Source: Stentor coeruleus (taxonomy: Eukaryota > Ciliophora > Heterotrichea > Heterotrichida > Stentoridae). From it: a stretch of DNA of 39,218 bases. Shown here piece after piece: positions 9,881 through 19,707 of the stretch; the stretch's first letter is position 1; the number at the start of each line of letters is the position of its first letter. Under the pieces are notes generated by a model. The model was given only the letters and a program-made list of their open reading frames with translations, had not been told where the DNA came from and ran no database searches. Location: NCBI GenBank assembly GCA_001970955.1, contig MPUH01000710.1, positions 1 to 39,218 on the forward strand. The letters run 5' to 3'. Position numbers and translations under genes: made by a program.

Positions 9881-10655
9881 TTTATATAATATAACTATTA
9901 CATATTGATAATTTTTAGCTTTGCTATTTTTTAAGGTTGTTTTGTAATAGTAATTTTTAGTTGTACTAAGTGTTGATGTTAAAAGTATAAAATAATTTTT
10001 AAAGTCAATGCAATCCTTTTGGCAAAATTTTTTATTTTTCAATGTAAATGAAACAAAAATATAAAATTCAAGTAAGATTATGTTTGTTATCTTATAATGC
10101 TATTGTTATATCATGTAGATGATAAAACTTACGTAATAGAGAATTTTAGAATAATTTCCTAAAGAATCTTAAGTTTCAATTTGCACCCCTTTACAAACTT
10201 ATCATATATTTTATCGAAATTTTATCAATATTTTACATAAAACAACACCGACAGAAGCTTTTAAATTATTTCAAATTACCAGCAAATACCATAAATATCA
10301 ATATAAATGAATAATTTCATATATAATACTCCCCCCCTAAAAGCTCAGCATTTTCTTCTAAAAATCATCGCCCCAAACCTAACAACTTTCTATTCCTAGC
10401 TTAAAAAACTTTATTATTATATCTAAAAACTTATCATCTTAATTTTATACACATACAGCCATGATACCCTTAAAATCAACATTACTGTAATTTTCATAAA
10501 ATAATCCTATACAATTTCCATACCTTTACTTCTCTCATAAACACTATTCAAACATTTATTCACTACCTTCATCATCTTAACACAAGATTCAGTATCTTTT
10601 AATATGTTAAAACCTATCGAATCTTGGACTTAAATAATACAATTAAACTCAAAAA

Positions 10656-10796
10656 TTATTTTAGAGTTTTTTCTATAATATCAACTTCATTTGGTAATTT
10701 TTTTGACAATTCTGCATTTTGTAATGAAAATCTGTTGAAATTCTTAGGTTCAGAAAAGGAATTCGATAATTTTTTACCAATGTTGTAAGTGATACT
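10656..10796 (-). other. Possible unrecognised small gene or exon
   Basis: An open frame of 46 codons on the minus strand runs from just after a TAA (10797-10799) to TAA 10656-10658. Its translation looks protein-like, with mixed charged and polar residues (for example LSNSFSEPKNFNRFSLQN and KLPNEVDIIEKTLK). It contains no ATG, and no 15-16 nt GT..AG intron could be found that joins it to an upstream start. The surrounding base-skew switch supports some gene here. It could also be a relic or chance. Confidence 0.25.
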
Positions 10797-11544
10797 TTAT
10801 GGATTTTATGATTTTTTCGAGCTTTTATTTTTATGCTTTAGATATTAGAAACAATTTTGGTTACTTTTTTTGAATGTTTTAATATAGGTATAAGGTTATT
10901 GAGAAATTAGTTTGGTTTTTTTGTCGAAGGTTTTGGATTTCTCAATTCTATGTTGCAAAAGGGAGAAATTCTTTGAATATGCGTCAAATTGAATTTAGGT
11001 TTGGAATTTGTGTAGATGGAAGAGAGGATTAAATTTTTTGATAGATTTTGTCAAGTTTTTTTAATCTTTAAAGTGATTATGAAGTATTATGTGAGGATTT
11101 ATTTGTTTTGATGCACTTTTTATGCTGGGATATGAAATAATGGGTGATTAGACTTTGTGATTTGGGAAAGCTTTTCATGATAAGACGGTCATTTTATAGG
11201 AATTAGACTTGGAGATTTTTTGAACATAAAATTTTGCATATTTTTTGTTTTAGATGAATTTTTGGGAATTTCATCGAGATAGAAATTGTGGGATTTTTGC
11301 GATTTTGTTGTGGATAGTGAGGATTAGTAGTGAAGTACAGGATAAAGTATGATTGCTTTTTTCTAGAACTGGGTGTATTAATTTTTGTAGGATTTATAAT
11401 AAAATAAATTAGTGATGGTGAGGAGAGTGTATTTGTTCTAAGAAACCTACAACCAAAATCCACTATCCATAACTTTCTCTCTAATCTAACATAATAAAAA
11501 CACCTAGATTTCACTCTTAAATACCCTAAAAAAAAAAAAAATTT

Positions 11545-11752
11545 AAGCTATTATCTTTATAATTTTATAAATTTCCAAATCTTATCCTAACCCATATTCC
11601 TCACATACNGTTGGATAGTTTTTATATAATAATAAATAAAAAAAAACTTAAGAGGATGTGATGATTTCATCTTATATTTAATGCTGCAAAGCTATTATCT
11701 TTATAATTTTATAAATTTCCAAATCTTATCCTAACCCATATTCCTCACATAC
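11545..11752. repeat. 64-bp direct repeat around N with a 79-bp unshared spacer
   Basis: 11545-11608 and 11689-11752 are identical. They are separated by the N at 11609 and by 79 bases (11610-11688) that have no counterpart on the left. Probably a scaffold join where the two contigs differ upstream of the overlap. Noncoding, about 120 bp before the CDPK start. Confidence 0.75.
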
Positions 11753-11873
11753 AATCCTATTCTTTTATCTAAAATTCTTAGCATCATCTTTAAATATATC
11801 ATAATATTCCTTATCCTCATCATAACTTACTAATTCCAAATAATCAGTTTTTACCGAAATAATAATAATCATA

Positions 11874-13349
11874 ATGGGCTGTAGTTGCACAAAAGGTATC
11901 CGAATAAAATCACCTAATCCTAAATCAAAACCACAAACCCTTAAACTAACCCCAGAATCCTTTATAACATCAAACAGTAAAGATTTCACTGATGTTTATA
12001 CAATGGGCACACCTCTTGGAAGTGGAGCTTATGGTGACGTTATACAAGTCATCCATAAACTGACAAATCAAGAAAGAGCTGTAAAAATATTCCTTAAAAA
12101 CAAAGATAAACATAAAGACAGTTCTTATGAAAAAACCAAAAATGAAATAGAAATACTTAAAAAACTTAGCCATCCCACAATTATACAAATTTATGAATAT
12201 TTCGAAGATGAAAAACGGGTTTATATTGTTATGGAGAAATGCTATGGAGGTGAACTTTTTGATCAAATAACAACTAAAAAGTCATTGAATGAATCAGTTT
12301 CTGCATTGATATGTAAACAGCTTTTTTCAGCTATATCATATTTACATTCAAATAAAATTGTCCATAGAGATATAAAACCTGAGAATATATTATTAGAAGA
12401 TAGCGAAGATTTTATTAATATAAAAATTATTGACTTTGGAACTGCGATATTTTATGATGGAGGGATGATGAAAGAATTATCTGGGTCGAGTTATTATATA
12501 TCACCTGAGGTTATACAAGGTGAGTATAATGAGAAATGTGATGAATGGAGTATAGGTGTTATATTATATATACTTCTCTGTGGTAATCCTCCTTTTGCAG
12601 GATCATCAACCGAACAGATTATAAGGAAAATCAAAGCTGGAACTTTTAACTACAACAGCCCAATTTGGGATTCTGTTTCCCCTCAAGCCAAAGATCTTAT
12701 TAACAAACTCCTCTGCCCCGCATTATATCGTCTATCAGCAGAAGAAGCCCTTCGTCATCCATGGATAGAAGAAAAAGGTAAATATCCAATAATAAAATCC
12801 CCTATACTGAATAGTGTCATCGAAAATCTCCAAAGTTTCAACGGGTTAAACAAATTTAAAGACGCTATAAGTACTTTTATAACTTCACAAATCCTAGAAA
12901 TCCACGAAACCAAAGAACTACGAGAAATTTTCAAATCAATCGACATAAATGGTGATGGGAAACTAAGCAAAGAAGAAATGGTAAAAAGTTTTGCCTGTCA
13001 TAAAGAAATTCTTAATCGAGATAAATACATAGAAAAAATCATAAATGATGTTGATACAGATGGAAATGGGTATATAGACTACAATGAATTCATAAAAGCT
13101 ACAATAAATCGTCAAAAACTATATAGCAAAGACAATCTTAAAAAAGCTTTTGATATTTTCGACCTTGATAGCAGTGGGAAAATCTCAGCAATTGAACTTG
13201 AAAAAACTTTTAGTCTAGGGACAAACAAAGATTCAATATGGCAAGATTTAGTATTAAAAGCTGATAAGAACTCTGATGGGGAAATCGACTTTCAAGAATT
13301 CTGTGATTTCATTGAAAACTTGTCTGATAAAGACTTTCTTATTAATTAA
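11874..13349 (+). CDS. Calcium-dependent protein kinase (CDPK)
   Basis: 491 residues. A Ser/Thr kinase switched on directly by Ca2+. The N-terminus MGCSCTKG has Gly2 with nearby Cys3 and Cys5, typical of N-myristoylation and palmitoylation, so membrane attachment is likely. The kinase domain spans about residues 43-297: glycine loop GSGAYGDV (49-56), Lys71, HRD at 164-166 in IVHRDIKPEN, DFG at 187-189, SPE in place of APE (210-212). A junction region (about 305-345) precedes four EF-hands with complete loops: 357-368 (DINGDGKLSKEE), 394-405, 430-441 and 464-475. Domain order and length are those of plant and alveolate CDPKs. An uninterrupted frame; the upstream 400 bp are C-rich and G-poor, the usual 5' flank. 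Confidence 0.95.
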   Translation: MGCSCTKGIRIKSPNPKSKPQTLKLTPESFITSNSKDFTDVYTMGTPLGSGAYGDVIQVIHKLTNQERAVKIFLKNKDKHKDSSYEKTKNEIEILKKLSHPTIIQIYEYFEDEKRVYIVMEKCYGGELFDQITTKKSLNESVSALICKQLFSAISYLHSNKIVHRDIKPENILLEDSEDFINIKIIDFGTAIFYDGGMMKELSGSSYYISPEVIQGEYNEKCDEWSIGVILYILLCGNPPFAGSSTEQIIRKIKAGTFNYNSPIWDSVSPQAKDLINKLLCPALYRLSAEEALRHPWIEEKGKYPIIKSPILNSVIENLQSFNGLNKFKDAISTFITSQILEIHETKELREIFKSIDINGDGKLSKEEMVKSFACHKEILNRDKYIEKIINDVDTDGNGYIDYNEFIKATINRQKLYSKDNLKKAFDIFDLDSSGKISAIELEKTFSLGTNKDSIWQDLVLKADKNSDGEIDFQEFCDFIENLSDKDFLIN

Positions 13350-13631
13350 TTGTTATAAAAACTATTATTTATGTTTAATTTCTAATGAAGTATGTTTCTT
13401 GGATGGTATTTTCTACATCAAATGATATTTTGAATTTAAAGAATTGATTAAAATATTTGTATTTTTTGTATGAATAATAGTATGTGGTTTTATAGTATTA
13501 AATAGAGTTTATAACTTTTTTTTTTTATATTTTTTTAGTTAATTATGACTTATTAGTTATATTATTATTGATTTATTTTATATAGTTCAACCAATACCTT
13601 ATTTCAATCTGAAATTGTATTTAAATATGAA

Positions 13632-14411
13632 TTAAAAATAAATTGCCCCTACTTCTTTTAACCATTTCCTAAACTCATCACTCAAAACCCTACCACTATT
13701 ATCAATAACCTTTGGAGGTTTAAATAAACAATATTCTGGATTTGTAAAAACACTATCTTTATACTGTGTATTTTTAACAATTTTTTTTATATTCAATTTC
13801 TTTATTACTATTTGATACTTCTCATCATTAAATAAACAATTTCTAATATCCCGTCCTTTATAACTTGAAAGAAATGCATTTTCAATATCTTCTGTAATTT
13901 TAGGATATAATTTTTTTGACTCAGGAGAAGCATTTTTTCTCATTAGCCATATATGATCATTTCTTAAGCTTAATAAAGATGAGTTTGTTATTTCATTAAA
14001 AGTATCTCGAGCAACATGTTGACAATTGTGTTTTATAATGTTATATGGGGATTTTTTTGCATGATTTGAAAAAATTTCCAAACCTTGAGAAAGAGGAAGT
14101 TTTGTGTTAAGTTTTGATTTACGGAAAGTGACTGTGGATTCATCTGGATAATAAAAATATGTGATTGTGATTTTACCAAAAGATGTGAAGTCTGCTCTAA
14201 CGTGCTCACCATTATCAGTTTTAAAAACTATAAATGAATGATCAGCTATACCTAAGCCAAACATAGTAAAAGTGCCTTCACACCTTTCTTCAATTGTTTC
14301 AATAAGCCCTTCTCTATGTTCTGATTCATTCATTTTATGCAAAACACTAGCTCCAAAAGCATTAAATGTAGATGTTCCAGCAAGGGCTCCAAGGATAATT
14401 TGGCTCCCCAT
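13632..14411 (-). CDS. Papain/LRAT-like hypothetical protein
   Basis: 259 residues; function not recognised with certainty. The segment GLGIADHSFIVFKTDNGEHVRADF (about 54-77), followed about 50 residues later by NIIKHNCQHVARDTF, resembles the circularly permuted papain fold of LRAT and NlpC/P60 relatives, in which a His early in the domain pairs with the Cys of an N-C-x-H-F/V motif. If so, it would be a thiol hydrolase or acyltransferase. The N-terminus MGSQIILGALAGTST is hydrophobic and Gly/Ala-rich, and Gly2 could be myristoylated. The C-terminal third (lysine-rich) has no match. It converges on the CDPK gene (282 bp between stops), and the next minus-strand gene lies 157 bp upstream. Confidence 0.5.
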   Translation of the reverse strand: MGSQIILGALAGTSTFNAFGASVLHKMNESEHREGLIETIEERCEGTFTMFGLGIADHSFIVFKTDNGEHVRADFTSFGKITITYFYYPDESTVTFRKSKLNTKLPLSQGLEIFSNHAKKSPYNIIKHNCQHVARDTFNEITNSSLLSLRNDHIWLMRKNASPESKKLYPKITEDIENAFLSSYKGRDIRNCLFNDEKYQIVIKKLNIKKIVKNTQYKDSVFTNPEYCLFKPPKVIDNSGRVLSDEFRKWLKEVGAIYF

Positions 14412-14568
14412 TTATAACATAAACCAAAAAAATGACTATATCATATAAACTTCCTATATTTCCTAATCCACTTCTCACATTATTATTTTATATACACATT
14501 TTCTTATAATTCATCTAATAATTTTTTTTAAAAACATCAATTTTTATGTTTATTAATCCTTTTAGAAT

Positions 14569-15147
14569 CTATTTCATATTAAGTTTTTCAATAACATTAG
14601 GAGGTAGCGACCTAGACAAAGCTTCGAAATCTGTTGTTGAATAATTTATCCACTGTGATGTTGGTACACCTTTAAGAACACTTTTACCTTCTTCTTTAAC
14701 ATAAACAAGTTTAAAAGCATTTTTTCTTTCTGTTCTTGCTGAAGCATCTCTATAAAGATCAATAAGTTTTCCTTTTATAGAAAGTTCTAAATTATTTGGT
14801 ATAAGGGCATCTAAACTTGTTGATGGGTATTGTCTCATAACATCTGCAAATTTCCGAATCATATATTCACGATTACTTGGCATATCTAAAAGTTCTCGTA
14901 TTGTTTGTGAATATACAGACTCATCATTGTGTAGGATTTCAATTTCTAGAAGCTTGTGCTCAGATAAAGAATCAAGATCAGTTTGAGTTTTTATAGCACA
15001 AGAGATAGGCTTTGTACATGAGAGCTTGTGGGATGATAGAGAAATATTAAAGGCTTCTTCTATATATTTTGCTAAGCTCTCCCAGAGGAAAGGCTCGATT
15101 TTAACTTTTTTCACTATAGTGGAAAACCTGATTTTTATTACTGGCAT
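14569..15147 (-). CDS. Hypothetical protein with a PB1-like N-terminus
   Basis: 192 residues; not recognised. Residues 1-70 (VIKIRFSTIVKKVKIEP.. then ISCAIKTQTDLDSL..HKLLEIEI) have the alternating pattern of a ubiquitin-like/PB1 beta-grasp fold, ending in a TQTDLDSL stretch like the acidic PB1 signature, though the acidic cluster is weak. The remainder is helical and charged, with REYMIRKFADVMRQYP and a short C-terminal block. No membrane or signal sequence. It sits between two other minus-strand genes with 324 bp to RPB5, and no shared function is evident. The PB1 idea is inference from pattern only. Confidence 0.55.
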   Translation of the reverse strand: MPVIKIRFSTIVKKVKIEPFLWESLAKYIEEAFNISLSSHKLSCTKPISCAIKTQTDLDSLSEHKLLEIEILHNDESVYSQTIRELLDMPSNREYMIRKFADVMRQYPSTSLDALIPNNLELSIKGKLIDLYRDASARTERKNAFKLVYVKEEGKSVLKGVPTSQWINYSTTDFEALSRSLPPNVIEKLNMK

Positions 15148-15471
15148 GATATTAAAGATTATATTTTATTATTTTCTTGCAATATATAATTACTATAATT
15201 TCCCACTATATTCTCATACTAATAATATCATTAAAACCTAAACTTTATATCTTGAAATTCTTTAAATAACCAAAAATTTTCCCCTTAAAAATCTTATCAT
15301 CAAAATCCTTTAATAAACCTACCATATTCACAAATTACTCAATTCAACTTCTAAATCCTAAAACTTCATCAATATTTCCTGACAAAATCCCATAAAAAAA
15401 ACTTATTTTCATCTATTCGATATTCAAAAAACCCATAAATTTTCGATTAAAAATCCTAGTAACTACCTATT
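15148..15471. other. Intergenic, C-rich on the plus strand
   Basis: 324 bp between the PB1-like gene start and the RPB5 stop, both minus strand. Most of it is C-rich and G-poor on the plus strand, i.e. G-rich in the sense of RPB5, the usual 3' flank. No other element seen. Confidence 0.5.
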
Positions 15472-16086
15472 CTAAACAGCAAGTCTATATGTTATATATT
15501 TCCCCGCTGTCTCACTTGTTCTGATAATTTTGACAACTTGCCCTCTAATTAAACCAAAATACCTAGCCACCGGGTCAGTAACTTGAATTTTTGGTAATTG
15601 ACTTTCTTTAACCCTATACCTTTTAAGTAATGCAGCTTTTTCAATTTCTGTCATGACAATATGCTTAGGCACCGACTCATGTTCAGTAATATTCATAAGA
15701 AGTTCCTTTTCTTCAAAAAATTCTATAATAAAATGAGACTGGACTTCAACAATTGCCTGTTTTGCTGATGGAGTTATACTACCTTTTCCAATCATTACAG
15801 TACGTTTAATAGAATCTTTATGCATTCTCTGAGCTATGTTTGCTATGATTGGAACTGTAATACGAGCTTCTTCAGCAAAATATGTCATGATTTTCGAGTC
15901 TGGGTCATCAGTTTTCGCTAAAGTTATTGAGATTTGCTCACGAGATTTCGCATCACCTAATCTTTGTTGGAAACCTTTGAGACTCATCATAAGAAGTGAA
16001 TCTGGTACTTCATAACCTCGGTCTTGCATCATTTGAGTTAAAGTTCTCCATATACGATATAGCCTGTTTACCTCTTCAGTGTCCAT
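15472..16086 (-). CDS. RPB5: RNA polymerase I/II/III shared subunit RPB5 (RPABC1)
   Basis: 204 residues, close to the ~210 of other eukaryotes. A structural subunit common to nuclear RNA polymerases I, II and III at the downstream DNA-entry jaw. The N-terminal jaw domain begins EEVNRLYRIWRTLTQMMQDRGYEVPDSLL. The C-terminal assembly domain, shared with archaeal RpoH, is very clear: HIVMTEIEKAALLKRY, LPKIQVTDPVARYFGLIRGQVVKIIR and GKYITYRLAV at the end, where the family ends in Y.YR.V. The start ATG at 16086 agrees with the family N-terminus (MD.EEV.RL.RI..T). A single uninterrupted frame. Confidence 0.96.
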   Translation of the reverse strand: MDTEEVNRLYRIWRTLTQMMQDRGYEVPDSLLMMSLKGFQQRLGDAKSREQISITLAKTDDPDSKIMTYFAEEARITVPIIANIAQRMHKDSIKRTVMIGKGSITPSAKQAIVEVQSHFIIEFFEEKELLMNITEHESVPKHIVMTEIEKAALLKRYRVKESQLPKIQVTDPVARYFGLIRGQVVKIIRTSETAGKYITYRLAV

Positions 16087-16941
16087 ATCTTTTATATACC
16101 GCTTTTAATATGGAAAGAATGAGTTTGGAGGATGATTATGTTGATGCAGATTAAAGATGATGATAGAAGATTTTGTTAAAGAATTAGAGAAATGGTATGG
16201 GAATATGATTGGGCAAGTAGCTTAGAAATTTTTACATGAAAATTTTGGTAAGGTAGAGATTGGATTATAATGATATGTGTATATATTAAAAGAATATAAG
16301 AGAAAAATTATGGTTTTGTAGTTTAGGTGAATATGTTTGTATTTTTTTTTAAGAATTTTAAACTTTGAGATCATTTGGTTTTAATTTATTGGTATGGGTT
16401 TGAAAATATATTCTGGTAGTTTTTTTTGAGGTACTTTTGGGTTTTTTATCTCCACATTTTTGTGATTAGGTGTAGGTTAAATGATTTTTGTATTGTAAAG
16501 CCATCAGGATTGCCTTAAAGGGTTAAGTAAAAAAATCTTCTTGACTTTATTATTACTTCTTTTTCGCTACTTAATGATTTCCCTTAATTCTATGAACAAG
16601 TCCATCCTTTGACTTTAACTTTAGCTTCCATATTATTTTTCCCCCAATCATCCCAAAGTGTGATTGTAGTAAAAATATTGCTAAAAGAAAAAGGGTTTGA
16701 TAATAAAATTAATATAATGTTTGGTACACATCCAAACAATATCCAATAAAACTACAACTCCATCAAAAATACCCTTCCTCCAATTCCCTAAACCCAAAAA
16801 ACCTATAATCTAATAAATACTATAAACCCAATCTTCCTATTATAAAGCCAATACTCATTCCTATAATTTTATTAATTTATTATTTCATTTAGCTTAGCTT
16901 AGCTTTTAACTATAATCTTATAACCCTTTCTTCCACATCTT
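16087..16941. other. Intergenic, G-rich then C-rich
   Basis: From 16087 to about 16450 (5' of RPB5, minus strand) the plus strand is G-rich and C-poor. From about 16530 to 16941 (3' of the nucleotidyltransferase gene, minus strand) it is C-rich. A short AGCTT pentamer run is near 16891. No gene, tRNA or small RNA recognised. Confidence 0.5.
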
Positions 16942-19707
16942 TTAAGTTTTCCAAAATACTTTACTAAATCCTTGTTCATGCGTCTTCGAAAACAACGCCA
17001 AAATCTCTTTAACCTTATAAAGGTTTCCAGTAATATTAAATCCACTGAGCGGGTCAATTGTCACAGCATTCTCAAAACACAAAAACGGTAAAGTATACAT
17101 CGATCCCCCATTCACAACACTAATCCCAGTAGTCGTCGGATCAAAATGATTCCCATAAAAGTCCAAAAACATCATCAAAATCTTCCCAAGATCCGGTTCA
17201 TGGCATTTCAAACTATTAAAAAATGCAACAATCCATAAAAACAAACTATAAGAATTCAATCCTCCATGATAACTAGAATTCAGTTCATTAACATATAATA
17301 ATTTTTTACATACCAATGTAATTTCTTTTAACATAGGACATAAACAAATGAAATTTTTTGTCAAATTTATGGTAGCAGTACCTTGATGTGATTGATTTTC
17401 ATCTTCATATGTTATATCAAGATTATAATCTTCAGTTTTTATTTTTACAATAGGGATTCTAGCAGTTGTTATAGCTTGTATATTTGTAACTTTACATATA
17501 GTTTTAAGAGTTTCTTGTAAATGTTGACAATATTCTTGGATTTTTATACGATTAGGTAATATTGTAAGTTTTATGACTAAATCAATATCACTTGTATCTA
17601 AAGCAAGGCTTGTTCCATAAGATCCAAAGACTGTAAGGGTTGCATCTGAATGGATTGTTTTTATATGGCTGATGATTTCGTTAAAAGTTGGGAGGAATTT
17701 TTTAAATTTTTCTTGAACTTTTTTCTTCATGATTGATGTAAAACGTAAGATTTCATGATGAAGTAATGAGAATAAGGTTGGAACTGGTACTGAAATCGTG
17801 TTGCATAAAGATTTTTGAGAGTTTTGAGGGGTTGGTTGAGAATTTGGACAATATAAAATGTTTGAGGTTTCTGGTTCTTGATGAGAAGATAATGGTGGGA
17901 AGTCGTTATTGTCTAGATTTGATGATATTTTTGCTTCTGGGACACTCCACCATTGGAATTTAGATTTTGTTCCTTCAGGTTTAGTTGGGGTTACTTGTTG
18001 GGAAGTTTTCGCGGTTTGGGATTTTGGTATTGAATGGTCGGAATTTGGTGTTTTTTTTGTAGTTTTTGATGAATGTGGCCTTTTAGTTTGTTTTTTGTAG
18101 TTGTCTTTTCTGTAGTATTGCTTTTTCTGACCATTTGTGTACCCGTTATGATTATGGTTATTATATGTTGGGTTTTTGATTTCGTCTATAGGCTTTTCTG
18201 TTATGATTTTTTGGGAGTTACAGATCGGTTTGATTAAAGCAAAAGACTCGTTTTTCTGTGGTTTTGGGTTTGGTTTTTCCTTTTGCAACTCAGCTTTTTC
18301 CTTTTGCAATTCAGTTTTTTCTTTTTGCAACTCAGCTTTTTCTTCAAGTTCGCTGATAACTTTGTTAAGTAAATCAAAAGCTATTTCCCTACACTGCTCT
18401 TCAGTCAGTGGGATTTTTTTTTCTTTTTTCTTATATTTTTTTCTATGTTTTTTCTTTATAACCTGAACGGGTTTTTCTATTTTCTCACATAGTTTCTCAT
18501 CTTTAATCAAATTATCAGCTTCTTTCTCAGCCAAAGCTGTTAAAATACCAATAAGTGTTTTTCTATAAACTACATTAGTAAGTGTGCCGATTTTATCATT
18601 AGGAGTAAAATAAAGGCTTTCAACAAATTTTAACATATTCCCAGAAGACATAATAAGAGATATAGTCTCAATATTCTTATAACAAAAAGCATCATCAGTA
18701 AATTTAGCATAGTTTGTATCAATATAAATTGTTGATTTTTGATTAGAATTCTTAACTGGTTTGATCTGTGTTTTAGCCATTCTGCATATTTCTGTATGTT
18801 TATTGAAATCCCCGACTATGTTTTTTCTTTGGTTATCATCAAGGGTTTCTAAAAACTGGACAATTTCTTTTATCGAATATTCGAAAACTTCTTTTTCGTT
18901 TTTATAAACCATGGCTTCATGGAAAGTCCTTGGGTCTATATCGTGAAAATTCCAAAACTGCATCCAAATCGCTCTTTCGAAACTTGCACAAGCAATAGTT
19001 CCCATACTATAATAATCTTCTTGATTATACCAAGTAGGATAGTCCCAAGTCCATGAATTACTCAAAGAGTCCCAAGACACTCTACAAGGTATTGAAAAAG
19101 CTCTGTTTGCAGTCAACCTTCTCATAATATATAAAAACTCTTCTATTGGCATACTTGGGTCTAAGCTTAAACAATCGCAATATGCATCTTTATCACAAAA
19201 CCTTAAAGCAGTTATCAATTCAATTTCTATATTATTTATATGTATATTCGAAGTTGGTATTTGTTTATAATCACATACAAATTTATCTGAATTACCTAAA
19301 GGATGTGATGATTTACAGTCATTTGTATAATTCTTCATAGGATAATCTCGGTATGTAAAAATTGATGATATAGAATAATCTTGTTGGTTTTTAGATTTTG
19401 CTGTAGAGATCTTAAAAACTTTCTGTCCAGTTCTTATATTAAACAAATGCATTTCTTGTAATATGCTTGCAAGGAATTGGTTTTTATGGGTTAAAACTTG
19501 GGTTTTTGCATTGTAATCCAGACCTTTTAGCCATTCTAGTAATTTTTTTGCCAAATAGGGCTCTTCATTTTGATCAGAACGCTTTTTCTGCAGTTCGCGC
19601 AATGAAGACTTTTTCATGTTTTTTTGCACTGAGCTCTTTGGGATTTCCTTATAAGGGTATAAGAAATTGGAAATGTTTTTGATTAGACTAAGATATTCTT
19701 GTTCCAT
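16942..19707 (-). CDS. TRF4/TUTase-type nucleotidyltransferase (non-canonical poly(A) polymerase)
   Basis: 921 residues. Predicted to add nucleotides to RNA 3' ends. The C-terminal ~240 residues carry the catalytic core: GSYGTSLALDTSDIDLVI with GS at 695-696 and the two metal-binding Asp at 707 and 709, a third carboxylate at about 764 (YNLDITYED), the nucleotide-recognition helix GGLNSYSL near 815, and IDPLSGFNITGN near 885, matching the EDP.....N.G motif of TRF4/PAPD5 enzymes. The first ~430 residues form a domain I do not recognise (W-rich, with RVSWDSLSNSWTWDYPTWYN). The middle (about 430-640) is low complexity: a Lys-rich patch, a short ELQKEK heptad repeat and a Q/S/P-rich linker. Substrate RNA and cellular role, such as nuclear surveillance or small-RNA tailing, cannot be told from sequence. 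Confidence 0.85.
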   Translation of the reverse strand: MEQEYLSLIKNISNFLYPYKEIPKSSVQKNMKKSSLRELQKKRSDQNEEPYLAKKLLEWLKGLDYNAKTQVLTHKNQFLASILQEMHLFNIRTGQKVFKISTAKSKNQQDYSISSIFTYRDYPMKNYTNDCKSSHPLGNSDKFVCDYKQIPTSNIHINNIEIELITALRFCDKDAYCDCLSLDPSMPIEEFLYIMRRLTANRAFSIPCRVSWDSLSNSWTWDYPTWYNQEDYYSMGTIACASFERAIWMQFWNFHDIDPRTFHEAMVYKNEKEVFEYSIKEIVQFLETLDDNQRKNIVGDFNKHTEICRMAKTQIKPVKNSNQKSTIYIDTNYAKFTDDAFCYKNIETISLIMSSGNMLKFVESLYFTPNDKIGTLTNVVYRKTLIGILTALAEKEADNLIKDEKLCEKIEKPVQVIKKKHRKKYKKKEKKIPLTEEQCREIAFDLLNKVISELEEKAELQKEKTELQKEKAELQKEKPNPKPQKNESFALIKPICNSQKIITEKPIDEIKNPTYNNHNHNGYTNGQKKQYYRKDNYKKQTKRPHSSKTTKKTPNSDHSIPKSQTAKTSQQVTPTKPEGTKSKFQWWSVPEAKISSNLDNNDFPPLSSHQEPETSNILYCPNSQPTPQNSQKSLCNTISVPVPTLFSLLHHEILRFTSIMKKKVQEKFKKFLPTFNEIISHIKTIHSDATLTVFGSYGTSLALDTSDIDLVIKLTILPNRIKIQEYCQHLQETLKTICKVTNIQAITTARIPIVKIKTEDYNLDITYEDENQSHQGTATINLTKNFICLCPMLKEITLVCKKLLYVNELNSSYHGGLNSYSLFLWIVAFFNSLKCHEPDLGKILMMFLDFYGNHFDPTTTGISVVNGGSMYTLPFLCFENAVTIDPLSGFNITGNLYKVKEILALFSKTHEQGFSKVFWKT
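18276..18341 (-). repeat. 21-bp tandem repeat (about three copies) inside the nucleotidyltransferase
   Basis: Three near-identical 21-nt units encode a heptad ELQKEKA/T in the coding strand. They form a short charged coiled-coil-like patch in the disordered middle of the protein. The copies differ by a few substitutions. Confidence 0.75.

Larger units (their letters stand above)
9881..11873. other. Longest gene-free interval; base-skew pattern suggests a hidden locus
   Basis: Reading the plus strand: about 9881-10140 is T/G-leaning (5' flank of the zinc-finger gene), 10180-10640 is C-rich, 10740-11440 is G-rich and C-poor, and 11440-11870 is C-rich (5' flank of the kinase). The extra C-rich to G-rich switch around 10640-10740 is the pattern that elsewhere brackets a gene. 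A minus-strand frame of 46 codons ends at TAA 10656-10658 but has no ATG. A C-run lies near 10331. A scaffold join with a 64-bp repeat is at 11545-11752. No tRNA or other RNA was recognised. Confidence 0.5.

Noticed and set aside
9881-10042. N-terminal extension of the zinc-finger protein
   Set aside because: Low-complexity Lys/Asn/Tyr stretch without protein character; the ATG at 9880 begins the plausible protein.
10323-10345. C-run as a telomere or telomere-addition relic
   Set aside because: A single homopolymer-like run without the repeated unit expected of a ciliate telomere.
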